From assembly GCA_903929795.1 (NCBI GenBank), contig CAIYWC010000113.1, positions 1 through 64,000 of the forward strand: a stretch of DNA of 64,000 nucleotides, read 5' to 3'. Shown in pieces: positions 36,172-44,568 of this stretch. Under the pieces are notes generated by a model, which was given only the letters and a program-made list of their open reading frames with translations, ran no database searches and was not told the origin of the DNA. The number at the start of each line of letters is the position of its first letter. Position 1 is the first letter of the stretch. The translations under genes were made by a program, and so were the position numbers. The stretch comes from an uncultured Myxococcales bacterium (GTDB lineage Bacteria > Myxococcota_A > UBA9042).

Positions 36172-37197
36172 ATGCCGCAGCTGCTTGTCGACACGGCGGT
36201 GCTGTCCGGTCACGCGAATTCGCTGCCGTTGGCGTGGCTGGAAGGGTGCAAGCTGTTGGCCTTTGCGCCACGCGAGCTGACCCCGCACACGCCGCACGCG
36301 CACGACGCGGACGCGTTGCTTGTGCGCACGGCCACGCGCGTGGATGCCGCGCTTGTCGCCGGGCTGCCGCGACTGCGCGCGCTGGCGACGCTGTCGTCCG
36401 GCACGGATCACCTGGACCTGCCGGCGCTGCGGGCGCACGACGTCGGACTGCACACGGGTCAAGGCGGCAATGCCATCGCCGTTGCCGATTGGGTGTCCTG
36501 GGCGCTGGCGCGGCTGCCGCTGCGCAACCGGCGGGTGCTGGTCGTTGGCGTCGGCGCGGTGGGCAGCGCAGTGGCGGAACTGCTGGCGCACCAGGGCCTC
36601 ACGCCGACGCTGTGTGACCCGCCGCGGTCGGAGCGCGAAGCGGATTTTCCGCCGCTGACGCTCGATCAGGCGCTGGCGGACGGGCCGTGGGGCGCGGTGA
36701 CGCTGCATGTGCCCAAGGCGGCGGACGGCCCGCACGCGACGACCGATCTGCTCCATCGCCACCGGCTGGCGCAGCTGCGGGGTGCCGTGGTGCTCAATGC
36801 GGCGCGCGGCGGCGTGCTGGACGAAACGGCGGCCGCGGCGCTGCGGCTGGACGGCCATCTGGCCGGCCTCGCGGTGGACACGTTTGTCGGCGAGCCCCGG
36901 CCGCGACCGGAACTGCTCAAGGCTGCGGACCTCGCGACGCCGCACATCGCCGGTCACAGCATCGAAGGCAAGCTGCGCGTGGCGCACCGCGCGATCGCGG
37001 GGCTACGTCGTGCGCTCGAACTGCCGCCGTCGGGCTCGCTCGCCGCCGCGATCAGCGACGTGTTGGCCGGGCTGGGCGACCGCGACTTGACGCCTTTTGC
37101 CGCTCTGGACGCAGCAAATCGCGCGCTGCGGGCCGAGCCGGCGCAGTTCGAGGCGATCCGTCACACCCACCGCCGCGTGGAGCATTTCTTGCGGTGA
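36172..37197 (+). CDS. pdxB: 4-phosphoerythronate dehydrogenase-like 2-hydroxyacid dehydrogenase (PdxB-like)
   Basis: 341 residues. The NAD-binding motif VGVGAVGSAVAELL is central (about 122-135). LNAARGGVLDE holds the catalytic Arg, DTFVGEPRP the Glu region and ATPHIAGHSIEGKLR the His. The HIAGHSIEGK block is characteristic of PdxB, which oxidises 4-phospho-D-erythronate in DXP-dependent vitamin B6 synthesis, rather than SerA or lactate dehydrogenase. The C-terminal dimerisation part is shorter than in enterobacteria. No other pdx gene is nearby. Confidence 0.85.
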   Translation: MPQLLVDTAVLSGHANSLPLAWLEGCKLLAFAPRELTPHTPHAHDADALLVRTATRVDAALVAGLPRLRALATLSSGTDHLDLPALRAHDVGLHTGQGGNAIAVADWVSWALARLPLRNRRVLVVGVGAVGSAVAELLAHQGLTPTLCDPPRSEREADFPPLTLDQALADGPWGAVTLHVPKAADGPHATTDLLHRHRLAQLRGAVVLNAARGGVLDETAAAALRLDGHLAGLAVDTFVGEPRPRPELLKAADLATPHIAGHSIEGKLRVAHRAIAGLRRALELPPSGSLAAAISDVLAGLGDRDLTPFAALDAANRALRAEPAQFEAIRHTHRRVEHFLR

Positions 37198-37234
37198 CAA
37201 CCGGCTTCTGCTACTGGACTTCTGGAGGTTTCCC

Positions 37235-37702
37235 ATGCGGCGAATTTTGGTTCTCTGTGTCCTGTTGAGCAGCTTGCTCGCCCTGCCCGTTTGGGCCGTG
37301 CCCGGCCTCGGCGCGCCGTATGTCGGCATCGGCACGCACACGTACGGCGGCATCTTCGGCCAGTCCGGCGTGAACTACGGCGGCACGCTGGAAGCCGGCA
37401 TCGACGACCTGTTCAAGAGCTTCGGCCTCGGCGTGCGCCTGGACTCGCCGACCTTCAAGACCTTCAACCCGACCGCCAATATCGAGCTGCGTTACTCGAT
37501 CTTTTCGGTGCCGTTTCTGCGCATCGTCGGCGGGGTGTTCGGCGGCGTGCAAAAAAACGTCGGCCTGGACGGCATGTACGGCTTTTTCGGCGCCGCGCGT
37601 GTCTCGCTGGGCTTGCCCTACCTCGGCGTGAACATCGGCGCGCAGGGCGGCAACGGCTATTTCACGCCGTACGGCCAGCTCACGCTCGGCGTGGTTTTCT
37701 GA
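37235..37702 (+). CDS. Small exported protein, probably an outer membrane barrel
   Basis: 155 residues. Signal peptide MRRILVLCVLLSSLLALPVWA. The mature part is Gly-rich with alternating hydrophobic residues and ends in VVF: PYVGIGTHTYGGIFG, YGGTLEAGID, VGGVFGGVQKNVG, YGQLTLGVVF. This suits a small beta-barrel of six to eight strands. GGAGG lies eight bases before ATG 37235. No family is recognised. It converges with the DUF423 gene, the stops being four bases apart. Confidence 0.75.
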   Translation: MRRILVLCVLLSSLLALPVWAVPGLGAPYVGIGTHTYGGIFGQSGVNYGGTLEAGIDDLFKSFGLGVRLDSPTFKTFNPTANIELRYSIFSVPFLRIVGGVFGGVQKNVGLDGMYGFFGAARVSLGLPYLGVNIGAQGGNGYFTPYGQLTLGVVF

Positions 37703-37706
37703 GCAG

Positions 37707-38096
37707 TCAACGCACTTTCCACGCTGCCAGGGCGATCGACAACCAGCCGACGATGAACGCCACACCGCCAAAAGGCGTGACGATGCCAAACTTGGGCACG
37801 CCCGTGGCGACAATCGCGTAGAGGCTGCCGCAAAACAGCGCGATTCCAATGGCAAAAGCCCAGCCGGCGGTGCGCAGCTCCGGCAGTTCGCCCAAGCCGC
37901 GCCCGCGCGCCAGTGACGCCAGCACGTCCACGCTGAACAGCGCGAAAACATGGTAGAACTGGTAGCGGACGGCGGTCTCGAAGATGCCCAGCTCATACGG
38001 CGTCAGGCGACTCTTCAACGCATGCGCGCCAAACGCGCCCAGGATGACCGCCAGCGCGCCGAGCAGCGCCGCCAAGAAAGCGAAGGGAAGCTGCAT
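37707..38096 (-). CDS. DUF423 (YgdD/TMEM256-like) membrane protein
   Basis: 129 residues and four membrane helices. The N terminus LLGALAVILGAFGAHALKSRL with TAVRYQFYHVFAL is the signature of DUF423 proteins. FCGSLYAIVATGVPKFGIVTPFGG matches the second half. The biochemical function of the family is unknown. It is the last gene of a minus-strand run with the HAD and PlsX genes. Confidence 0.9.
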   Translation of the reverse strand: MQLPFAFLAALLGALAVILGAFGAHALKSRLTPYELGIFETAVRYQFYHVFALFSVDVLASLARGRGLGELPELRTAGWAFAIGIALFCGSLYAIVATGVPKFGIVTPFGGVAFIVGWLSIALAAWKVR

Positions 38097-38105
38097 GTTC
38101 GGACC

Positions 38106-39188
38106 TCAATCGTCGTTGGGCGCGCTCAGGAATTCCGCCAAACCGGGGATGCGGTGGGCCGTCTGCCGCGCCAGCTTGCGCGCCCGGGCGAACGCCAGCT
38201 CGGCCTCAAAAAGCTGTTCATACGGCAGCGGCGCCAGCTCCGGCCGCGGCGGCTCACCCGGATGCGCGGCGAGGCGCTCCACAACGCGCGCGGCAAAACC
38301 CTTGGAAAAACCCACGTCGAACGCCGCCGAGCACGGCAACAGCGTCCGCGCGACGTGCACGCCGTACGCCTGACGACACAGCCCGCGGCGCACGGCATCC
38401 TCCAGCGTGCCCGCCAAATCCTGAGCATCCACGCCACTTTCCTTGACCAGCGACTCCGCCACAGCGATCACCACCGCGTCGTCGCACAGCTGGCCGTCCG
38501 CCAAATTCACGGCGATTTGCAGGGCGTTGAACGTCGCCAGCACGCGGCCGCGGTAGGCGCCAAAGCGCGCGGGCGGCGAATTGCCTTCCAGGTGGATGAA
38601 GATCCGCCGCACGGGATCGTCGCGTCCAAGCAGCGGAATTCGCCCAAGAACCGCAGCAATTTCATCGTCATACCCGCCGCAAGTCTTCAGGATGCGCGCC
38701 ACGCGCGGCCCGCCGATCCGGCCGCTGCAGACGTCGCTGTACAGGCAATAAATCAGCGCGTCGAGCTCCGCGTCGTCGCCAAAGCAGATCTCGCCCACCG
38801 CGTCGCCGCGCCCCTGCAGCCACAGCCGCGTCTCCAGATGCGCCAGGAGCTTGTACGGCACCTGCGCCTTGATCGCGCCCAGCCGACCGCGTTTCAACGC
38901 CGAACCAAAATCCTTCAACACCAGGCGATCACAGCGAATTCCGTGGAGCTGGAACATCTTCTCGATCCGCGCGCGGATCCAGCTTGGACTGCCGGACACC
39001 ACGATCACGCGCGTCTCGTGCGACTGGGACAGCCCGCGCAGCAGCGCGCGCACGCCCGGGATCGCCCGCTTGCGGTGCGCGCCCTCGACCGCTGCCTGCA
39101 GCAGCCCGCGCACGGTGGAAAACTCCGTCTGCAGGTAGGTTTTGTCGAGATCCCAGCGGTAGACGACCTCGGGCTTCTTGTCAGCCAT
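38106..39188 (-). CDS. HAD-superfamily protein resembling App1-type phosphatidate phosphatases
   Basis: 360 residues. HAD motif I is DLDKT near the N terminus (about residue 13), motif II is VVSGSPSWIRARI, a Lys lies in LVLKDFG, and motif IV is CFGDDAELD. The order VSGSP, KDFG, GDD is similar to that of the App1 (DUF2183) phosphatidate phosphatase catalytic domain. That would suit a lipid phosphatase beside PlsX, but this is inference. The C-terminal half is helical and unrecognised. The start overlaps the 3' end of plsX by eight bases, so the two are translationally coupled. Confidence 0.7.
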   Translation of the reverse strand: MADKKPEVVYRWDLDKTYLQTEFSTVRGLLQAAVEGAHRKRAIPGVRALLRGLSQSHETRVIVVSGSPSWIRARIEKMFQLHGIRCDRLVLKDFGSALKRGRLGAIKAQVPYKLLAHLETRLWLQGRGDAVGEICFGDDAELDALIYCLYSDVCSGRIGGPRVARILKTCGGYDDEIAAVLGRIPLLGRDDPVRRIFIHLEGNSPPARFGAYRGRVLATFNALQIAVNLADGQLCDDAVVIAVAESLVKESGVDAQDLAGTLEDAVRRGLCRQAYGVHVARTLLPCSAAFDVGFSKGFAARVVERLAAHPGEPPRPELAPLPYEQLFEAELAFARARKLARQTAHRIPGLAEFLSAPNDD

Positions 39189-40224
39189 CGTGCGGCTCCA
39201 CCAGACGCGCCAGCGCCGTCGCCAGCTCCTGCTGCAGATTGCGGTGCGTACAGCGCGTCGCCAGCTTCACGGCGTTTTCAAACGCGACCTCCGCCGAATC
39301 CGGGCTCGCGATGAGCACGAGCTGCTGCAAGCCGAGCACCGGCGCGCCGCCATATTGCTGAAATTCCGAGACCTTGCGCAGCATCCCGACGCCGCGATCC
39401 AGCAGGCGCAGGCCGACCTGCCACGTCACTTTCGTCCGCCAAGCGTAGCGCGCGGCTTCGACCGTCAGCGTCGTCAAGCCTTCCAGCAGTCCGCGGACGG
39501 TGTGGCCGACCAGACCGTCGGCCACCACGACGTCGGCATGGCCGCGAGCCAGATCCGTCGGCGTGATGTTGCCCATGAAACGCAGCCCAATGATTTTCTT
39601 GAGCTTCTGGTGTGCTTCGACGATGTCCGGCGGCCCGTCCTGCGGCTCCGCGCCGGTCGACAGCAGCGCCACGTGCGGCTCGCGCACGCCCGTCACCACG
39701 CGCGAATAGGTCGAACCCAGCACGGCAAATGCCACCAGCTCATCCGCCGACGTCACCCGGCGCCCCGACACGTCCAGCAGCAGCGCCAGCGGATCATCGC
39801 CCGACGCGCGTGGCATGGTCGGAAACACCGCCGCCGCCGCCACCGCCGTCACGCCCGGCAGCCGCGGCAGGTGCATCTCGGCCAGCTCCAGCACCAGCGC
39901 CTGTGGGCTCGCCGTCAGCAGCGCGTCCGCCTCGCCATTGCGCAGCAATTCCATGGCGATGGGCAGCCCGTGCCGCGCCGCGCGCGCCTGCGCCTGCGTG
40001 TCGCCAGGCTGGCGCGGATACGTCGCCGGCGCGCCGACCAGCCGCAGCGTCATCGGGTCGTACGGCAGCAGGCTCAGCAGTTCCTGCATCCGCGCCACGT
40101 CGCCCACCAGCACCACGCGCGCAATCCCCTGCCGGGCCATCCGCGCAGCGGCAGCGACGATGCCGTGCGGCGCAGCGGTGCCGCCGTAGGTGTCGACAAC
40201 GATGGTGGGCTTGCGGTTGCTCAT
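39181..40224 (-). CDS. plsX: Phosphate acyltransferase PlsX
   Basis: 347 residues. It begins IVVDTYGGTAAPHGIV, a variant of the IDAMGGDxAP start of PlsX, which converts acyl-ACP and phosphate to acyl-phosphate for PlsY in phospholipid synthesis. Further landmarks are ELVAFAVLGSTYSRVV, VALLSTGAEP, GLRFMGNI and ADVVVADGLVGHTV. The initial MGGD is changed to YGGT, so it may be a divergent paralogue. No fabH, acpP or rpmF neighbour is present, unlike the usual plsX context. A second plsX elsewhere would be informative. Confidence 0.85.
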   Translation of the reverse strand: MSNRKPTIVVDTYGGTAAPHGIVAAAARMARQGIARVVLVGDVARMQELLSLLPYDPMTLRLVGAPATYPRQPGDTQAQARAARHGLPIAMELLRNGEADALLTASPQALVLELAEMHLPRLPGVTAVAAAAVFPTMPRASGDDPLALLLDVSGRRVTSADELVAFAVLGSTYSRVVTGVREPHVALLSTGAEPQDGPPDIVEAHQKLKKIIGLRFMGNITPTDLARGHADVVVADGLVGHTVRGLLEGLTTLTVEAARYAWRTKVTWQVGLRLLDRGVGMLRKVSEFQQYGGAPVLGLQQLVLIASPDSAEVAFENAVKLATRCTHRNLQQELATALARLVEPHDG

Positions 40225-40288
40225 CGGCCAAAAGCGTGCGCCTCGCAGCGGGCGTGGGTCAAGCGAATCCTTGGAGGCCGGCAAACCG

Positions 40289-40885
40289 TCAAGGCTCCGG
40301 CGCGCGGCGCGGCGGCCACAGCCTCGGCAACAGCCGCGGCGTCCGGGCGCACCACGCCGCATACTGCGGGCCCAGCCCTTCAGCGAGTGCCACTTCTTCG
40401 ACCTCAATGCGCCGCAGGACCGCCCAGGTGATTGGCACGACGACAAGCAGCCCGGGCAGCCAGCCGCCAGAGCCCAGGCCGAGACCAAAAACGCCAAGCA
40501 ATCCACCGGTATAGGACGGATGTCGCACGTACCGGTACAGGCCCCAGTCTACCAGCTTGTGGTCCGCGCGAATGGCGACCGTGATGGTGAAATAGCGGCG
40601 CAGCGTGAGGATCGCCGCCCAGCGGATAGCCAGGCCGATGGCGATGCAGCCCGCGCCGATCCAGCGCACCGTGGGCAACCAGCCGGCGGGCCAAGCGCCG
40701 ATGCCGGTGAAAGTGAGCCATGCGCTGCCGCCGAGCGCGACGGCGATGGCCAGGATGACGTAAGCCAAGGTGCCGCGGTCGCGGTGGCTGTCGCTGCTGG
40801 CGTTGGCGCGCATGCCGGCGACGAGCGCGAGTTCGGCGCTGGCCCAGAGCACCATCAGGGCGACAAAGACGGTGTTTGCGGTCAT
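40289..40885 (-). CDS. Isoprenylcysteine carboxyl methyltransferase-like membrane protein
   Basis: 198 residues with about five membrane helices. The C-terminal block LYRYVRHPSYTGGLLGVFG is the SAM-binding RHPxYxG signature of the ICMT/phospholipid methyltransferase family. The later EEVALAEGLGPQYAAW supplies the E and Y of the same motif set. Bacterial members methylate lipids or small hydrophobic acids; the substrate here is unknown. ATG 40885 is chosen at the first membrane helix; the frame upstream is not convincing. It lies between plsX and the radical SAM gene. Confidence 0.85.
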   Translation of the reverse strand: MTANTVFVALMVLWASAELALVAGMRANASSDSHRDRGTLAYVILAIAVALGGSAWLTFTGIGAWPAGWLPTVRWIGAGCIAIGLAIRWAAILTLRRYFTITVAIRADHKLVDWGLYRYVRHPSYTGGLLGVFGLGLGSGGWLPGLLVVVPITWAVLRRIEVEEVALAEGLGPQYAAWCARTPRLLPRLWPPRRAPEP

Positions 40886-40943
40886 GGCGGGCCTCGCGGG
40901 CGCGGTTGCGCGGCCGGCAGCGTGCGAGCGCGCGGGCGCGGAG

Positions 40944-42815
40944 TCAAGCGTCCATGATGGCGCGCAGCTCCGCGGTGCCGTGCAGATCGGCGTAGCCCTG
41001 GCGCAAGCCATAACAGCGGGCATTGTAAGCACATTTCCGGCACTCGTCCGACTTGACAAACTCGCCCTCGCCCATGCCCTCCGGAATCGCCGTGAGCTGC
41101 AGCTGGCTGCGGTCAAACGGCTCGGGAATCAGGCACAGCGGCAGGCCGCACATCGACTCGAAGCCCACGACGCGCACGTCCAGCGACTCCGCCAGCCGCA
41201 GCCCTTCACCCAACGCCGGCAGCATGTCGGAATACTTGGGAATCAAACGCTTTTCCTTGGGCACAAGGTCGGTCGACGGCGCGACAAAGGAGTAGTTCGC
41301 CAGCGCCCGGGGCCAACGCGCGGCGACCAGCCGGATGAAGTCCGGAAATTCGTGGAGATTCGTCTCGCAAAGCACGAAATTCAGCACGATTTCAATCGTT
41401 TCCGCATACAGATTGTCCAGACCGGCCGCTGTACGCACAAACGTGCCCGGCGTGTCCGTCACGGCATCGCACACCGCCGCCGTCGCGCCGTGCAGCGAGA
41501 CGAACGCCTGCTGCACGCCCGCCGCGACAACTGCGTGACACAGCTCAGGATTATCCAGACGCACCGCGTTGGTCTGCAGACATACCGGCTCCGCCGAAAC
41601 GGCGGCGGCAAGGCGAATCCAGTCCAGCAACCGCGCATTCAGCGTCGGCTCGCCACCGGACAGCACGATTCGGGCCCCTTGCGCACCCGCCTCGCGAATC
41701 GCCGCCTCGATCGCCGCGTCCGTTGCCGGCGGCAGATGCGTCGAGACAAAACAGAATGCGCACGCCTGGTTGCAGTGAAAATTGACGCGGATGATGGCGT
41801 CAAAGAAGGGCGTGCCATCCACCCGGGCCGACAAGCTCTGCGTCACCAGCTCGTGGGCGATCTGCTCCGGCAGCGGCCGCAGCATGTTCAGACGCCGCCG
41901 GGCTTTTTCGTCGGTGATCGGCTGAAGTTCCGGCGCGGAAAAGTGCTGCAAGTAGGCATCCGCCAAGCCCGAACAGCGATCCGCGACAATGCAAGTCGCA
42001 CACGCCGCGACGTGGCTGTGACGCTCCTGGCGCCGGCTGCCCGGCGAGAGCTTGTACAGGTGCGGCAGCCCGCGGCGCGGCGGAAAAATGCAGGGAGGCG
42101 GCCCCGAATCGGCCGCCAAGCGCAGCGGAATCGCCTCGAGCCGACAGGCCGCATCCAGCGCCTTGAGCACCTCAGCCGCCGTCTGATAATCCAGTAATTC
42201 CAAAAAATTTGGCGCATCGGTCGGCACATTCGCCTCGATCGCCACCGGCCGGCCCAGATCGCCAACCGCCGCCATCAGCGCCGCCGGCATCGCCACCACG
42301 AGCGCGTGGGTCGCCCGCGTCAGCGACGCCAGGAGTTCCACGGCGATGCCCGCCGCCAGCAGCGCGCGGATCCCGGCGATCGTGCGGGCAAAACCGCCGT
42401 CGTCCTGGGTGATCGCGTCCACGCGCGCGTCCGGCCCGACCAGATTCACCCGCGCCGAGGTCAGCCCCGCGTGCGCCAGCGCCTGCGCGCGCGCGTCGTC
42501 GATCAGCGTGGCGTTGGTCTCGAGCGACACGCGCAATGCGCCAGATTGCCGTGCAAATGCAATAAGTTCCAAGAGGTCGCGCCGCAGCGTCGGCTCGCCG
42601 CCCGTCAGGCGAATTTCTTCACAGCCGTCGCCCAGCGCTCGCCCGATCGCCGCCCGCAGCGCAGTCGGCGCGATCGCCGCCAGGTCATCGCTCTCCGCAC
42701 GGCGATTGCAGTACACGCAGTTCTGATTGCAGCGCAAATTCGTGGCAATTGTCTGCAAACGCGGCCCGCGATGCGGGCGCGACGGCGCGTTGGACAAAGA
42801 GGTCGGCGGTGGCAT
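40944..42815 (-). CDS. Protein with two radical SAM domains, each with a SPASM-like Cys tail
   Basis: 623 residues. Two complete radical SAM modules lie in tandem. The first has CNQNCVYC (Cys29, 33, 36), the GGEP motif LTGGEPTL, and a tail CATCIVADRC. The second has CNQACAFC (Cys348, 352, 355), LSGGEPTL and a tail CRKCAYNARC. Each [4Fe-4S] would cleave SAM to a 5'-deoxyadenosyl radical. Tandem full-length copies within one chain are uncommon, and peptide or cofactor maturation is typical for SPASM-like members. ATG 42815 starts cleanly; a longer form from TTG 43034 adds 73 unconvincing residues but would sit just after the preceding stop. Confidence 0.85.
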   Translation of the reverse strand: MPPPTSLSNAPSRPHRGPRLQTIATNLRCNQNCVYCNRRAESDDLAAIAPTALRAAIGRALGDGCEEIRLTGGEPTLRRDLLELIAFARQSGALRVSLETNATLIDDARAQALAHAGLTSARVNLVGPDARVDAITQDDGGFARTIAGIRALLAAGIAVELLASLTRATHALVVAMPAALMAAVGDLGRPVAIEANVPTDAPNFLELLDYQTAAEVLKALDAACRLEAIPLRLAADSGPPPCIFPPRRGLPHLYKLSPGSRRQERHSHVAACATCIVADRCSGLADAYLQHFSAPELQPITDEKARRRLNMLRPLPEQIAHELVTQSLSARVDGTPFFDAIIRVNFHCNQACAFCFVSTHLPPATDAAIEAAIREAGAQGARIVLSGGEPTLNARLLDWIRLAAAVSAEPVCLQTNAVRLDNPELCHAVVAAGVQQAFVSLHGATAAVCDAVTDTPGTFVRTAAGLDNLYAETIEIVLNFVLCETNLHEFPDFIRLVAARWPRALANYSFVAPSTDLVPKEKRLIPKYSDMLPALGEGLRLAESLDVRVVGFESMCGLPLCLIPEPFDRSQLQLTAIPEGMGEGEFVKSDECRKCAYNARCYGLRQGYADLHGTAELRAIMDA

Positions 42816-43038
42816 CGGGACGTCGCGTGGCTGCGAAGGGTTCGCCTGCCGATGATGCCTACGCCCGGCGGACGCGTCCAGCGGCGGCCGCGCGATCGCG
42901 TGCGGCAGCGGCTGCGGGCAAGCCGCTTGTTGGGTCCGAACGGGCAAGAACTGCGCAAAATGAATCCACAGGACCTGACCCGTTTGCCAAGGCGCAGCCG
43001 CGGTCTGGTGAGTCGGCGAAAACACGTCTTCCAAACGC

Positions 43039-43887
43039 TCAGGACATCAGGTGACCGGGCACGGAGATGACGTCGCCGCCCACCACCGGCCCGACGGGCA
43101 CAAACGGCGGCGCGAACGTCGGAATCGGCCCTTTGCCCATGACCAGCGAAATCTGCTGCTGCGGCAGCCACATCAGAAACACCGCGGCCAAGCCCTGCGC
43201 GATCGCATCGAACAGCTCCTTGTGGTGCAGCGCGTCGGAATCGCCCAGCGCGTCAATCATCTCCTGCTTCAGGCGCGGTGCGGTCATCTCCGCCTGCATC
43301 GCCGACGGACAGGTGATCAGCGGCACCGGCACGTTTGGCATCGGCGGCGCCGTCGGCCCCGGAAACGCCGCGAACGCCGGATACCATGGCAGCCCGGGCA
43401 CGGCGACGTTGTCCTGCCAATTCTTCCAGCATTTCGCCACCGCCGTCGCTACCGCCTTGGAATACTTGAGCTCTTGCGGCGTCGCCTTGGGCGCGCTCAT
43501 CAGGATCAGCGGCTTGATGTCCGGCCCCGACAGACAGCCGGGCGCGCCGATTGCGCTGACGGCCATGACCTGAATGCTGCCGAATTTTGCCTGCAATTTC
43601 CATAGATTGTGTGCGTTGCAGATCGCGTCGCACACGCCGTCGATGAACGCCTCGAACTTGCCGCCGATCGCGCTGACCTGGTCCACGTGGTACTTGTTGG
43701 TCGATGCGGCGACGAACAGCTTGGACGGATCCGGCGCGACGGAGCGCTCCGCCGGCTGGAACGCGTCCACGTACTGCTTGCCGGCGTCGCCCTGCGGCTG
43801 TTGCCAATCGACGGAAAGCTTGATCGCGTGCGCCTTGAACGCCGCCTTGCTGAGCTGTTTGAGCAACGCGGGCTGCATGCCGGGCAT
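43039..43887 (-). CDS. Hypothetical protein
   Basis: 282 residues with no recognised family. ATG 43887 is chosen because GGAGGT lies eight bases upstream. There is no signal peptide. Two segments stand out: KYHVDQVSAIGGKFEAFIDGVCDAICNAHNLWKL in the middle (helical; cited in parts GGKFEAFIDGV and CNAHNLWKL), and a hydrophobic Pro/Gly-rich C terminus (PTFAPPFVPVGPVVGG). It precedes the dual radical SAM gene on the same strand, so a substrate or partner relation is conceivable but not shown. Confidence 0.7.
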   Translation of the reverse strand: MPGMQPALLKQLSKAAFKAHAIKLSVDWQQPQGDAGKQYVDAFQPAERSVAPDPSKLFVAASTNKYHVDQVSAIGGKFEAFIDGVCDAICNAHNLWKLQAKFGSIQVMAVSAIGAPGCLSGPDIKPLILMSAPKATPQELKYSKAVATAVAKCWKNWQDNVAVPGLPWYPAFAAFPGPTAPPMPNVPVPLITCPSAMQAEMTAPRLKQEMIDALGDSDALHHKELFDAIAQGLAAVFLMWLPQQQISLVMGKGPIPTFAPPFVPVGPVVGGDVISVPGHLMS

Positions 43888-44052
43888 CGGTCGGACCTCC
43901 GGCTGCACAAGCTAGCGTGGCGGCGGCTGAGTCACAAGCCGCGCGGGCGGACGTGGGGCGAAAAGTCCCCGCTTGCGCCGGAGAAATGACGTGGTAGCGT
44001 CGCGCAGTTGCTGCCGGGTTGGACCGGGCGAACGCGGGACGGGAGGTCGAAG

Positions 44053-44553
44053 ATGGGCAAGTGGCTCGCGCTGCTGGTCGTTGCGGGATGCCAGCGGGAA
44101 CTGCCTGCGCCGGTCGCCCAGCCGCCCAAGGTTGTCGCGCCGACGCCGGACGCGACGCCGCGGCCGCAGCACATCGATCTGGTGGCCGCGCCGGCGGACG
44201 GGCCCGTGGCGCCCTACATCCAGGCGCAGGTGGTGCGCGCGAAGGCGGAAGGTCGGAGGCTGCTTGTGTACGTCGGCGCGACCTGGTGCGAACCGTGCCG
44301 GCGTTTCCACGACGCCGCGCAGGCCGGTCAGCTCGACGATGCGTTTGGCGACCTGCGGCTTGTCGAGTTCGATCTGGACCGCGATCGAGATCGCTTGGCC
44401 GCTGACGGCTATCACTCTGATTTAATTCCACTTTTGGCGATCCCTGGCCCTGATGGCAAGGGCAATGGCCGCGGTATGCAAGGGTCGGTGAAAGGCGACG
44501 GCGCTGTCGCGCAGATGCGGCCCCGGCTGCAGGAATTGCTGGCGGCGCCCTGA
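44053..44553 (+). CDS. Thioredoxin-fold lipoprotein with CEPC active site
   Basis: 166 residues. A short lipoprotein signal MGKWLALLVVAGC is followed by a Pro-rich linker. The thioredoxin-like core has LLVYVGATWCEPCRRFHDA with the redox pair CEPC, LVEFDLDRDRD, and LIPLLAIPGPDG at the place of the cis-Pro strand. The WCxPC form fits periplasmic reductases of the TlpA/DsbE type. GGGAGG lies before ATG 44053. It could reduce disulfides in the envelope, which would suit a cell that exports many Cys-rich proteins; that link is inference. Confidence 0.85.
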   Translation: MGKWLALLVVAGCQRELPAPVAQPPKVVAPTPDATPRPQHIDLVAAPADGPVAPYIQAQVVRAKAEGRRLLVYVGATWCEPCRRFHDAAQAGQLDDAFGDLRLVEFDLDRDRDRLAADGYHSDLIPLLAIPGPDGKGNGRGMQGSVKGDGAVAQMRPRLQELLAAP

Positions 44554-44568
44554 CAGGAGGAGAAGAAC

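Noticed and set aside
42816-43034. N-terminal extension of the dual radical SAM protein from TTG 43034
   Set aside because: The extra 73 residues have no family features and a poor ribosome binding site. ATG 42815 begins just before the cluster motif, though it also lacks a strong site, so the choice is not final.
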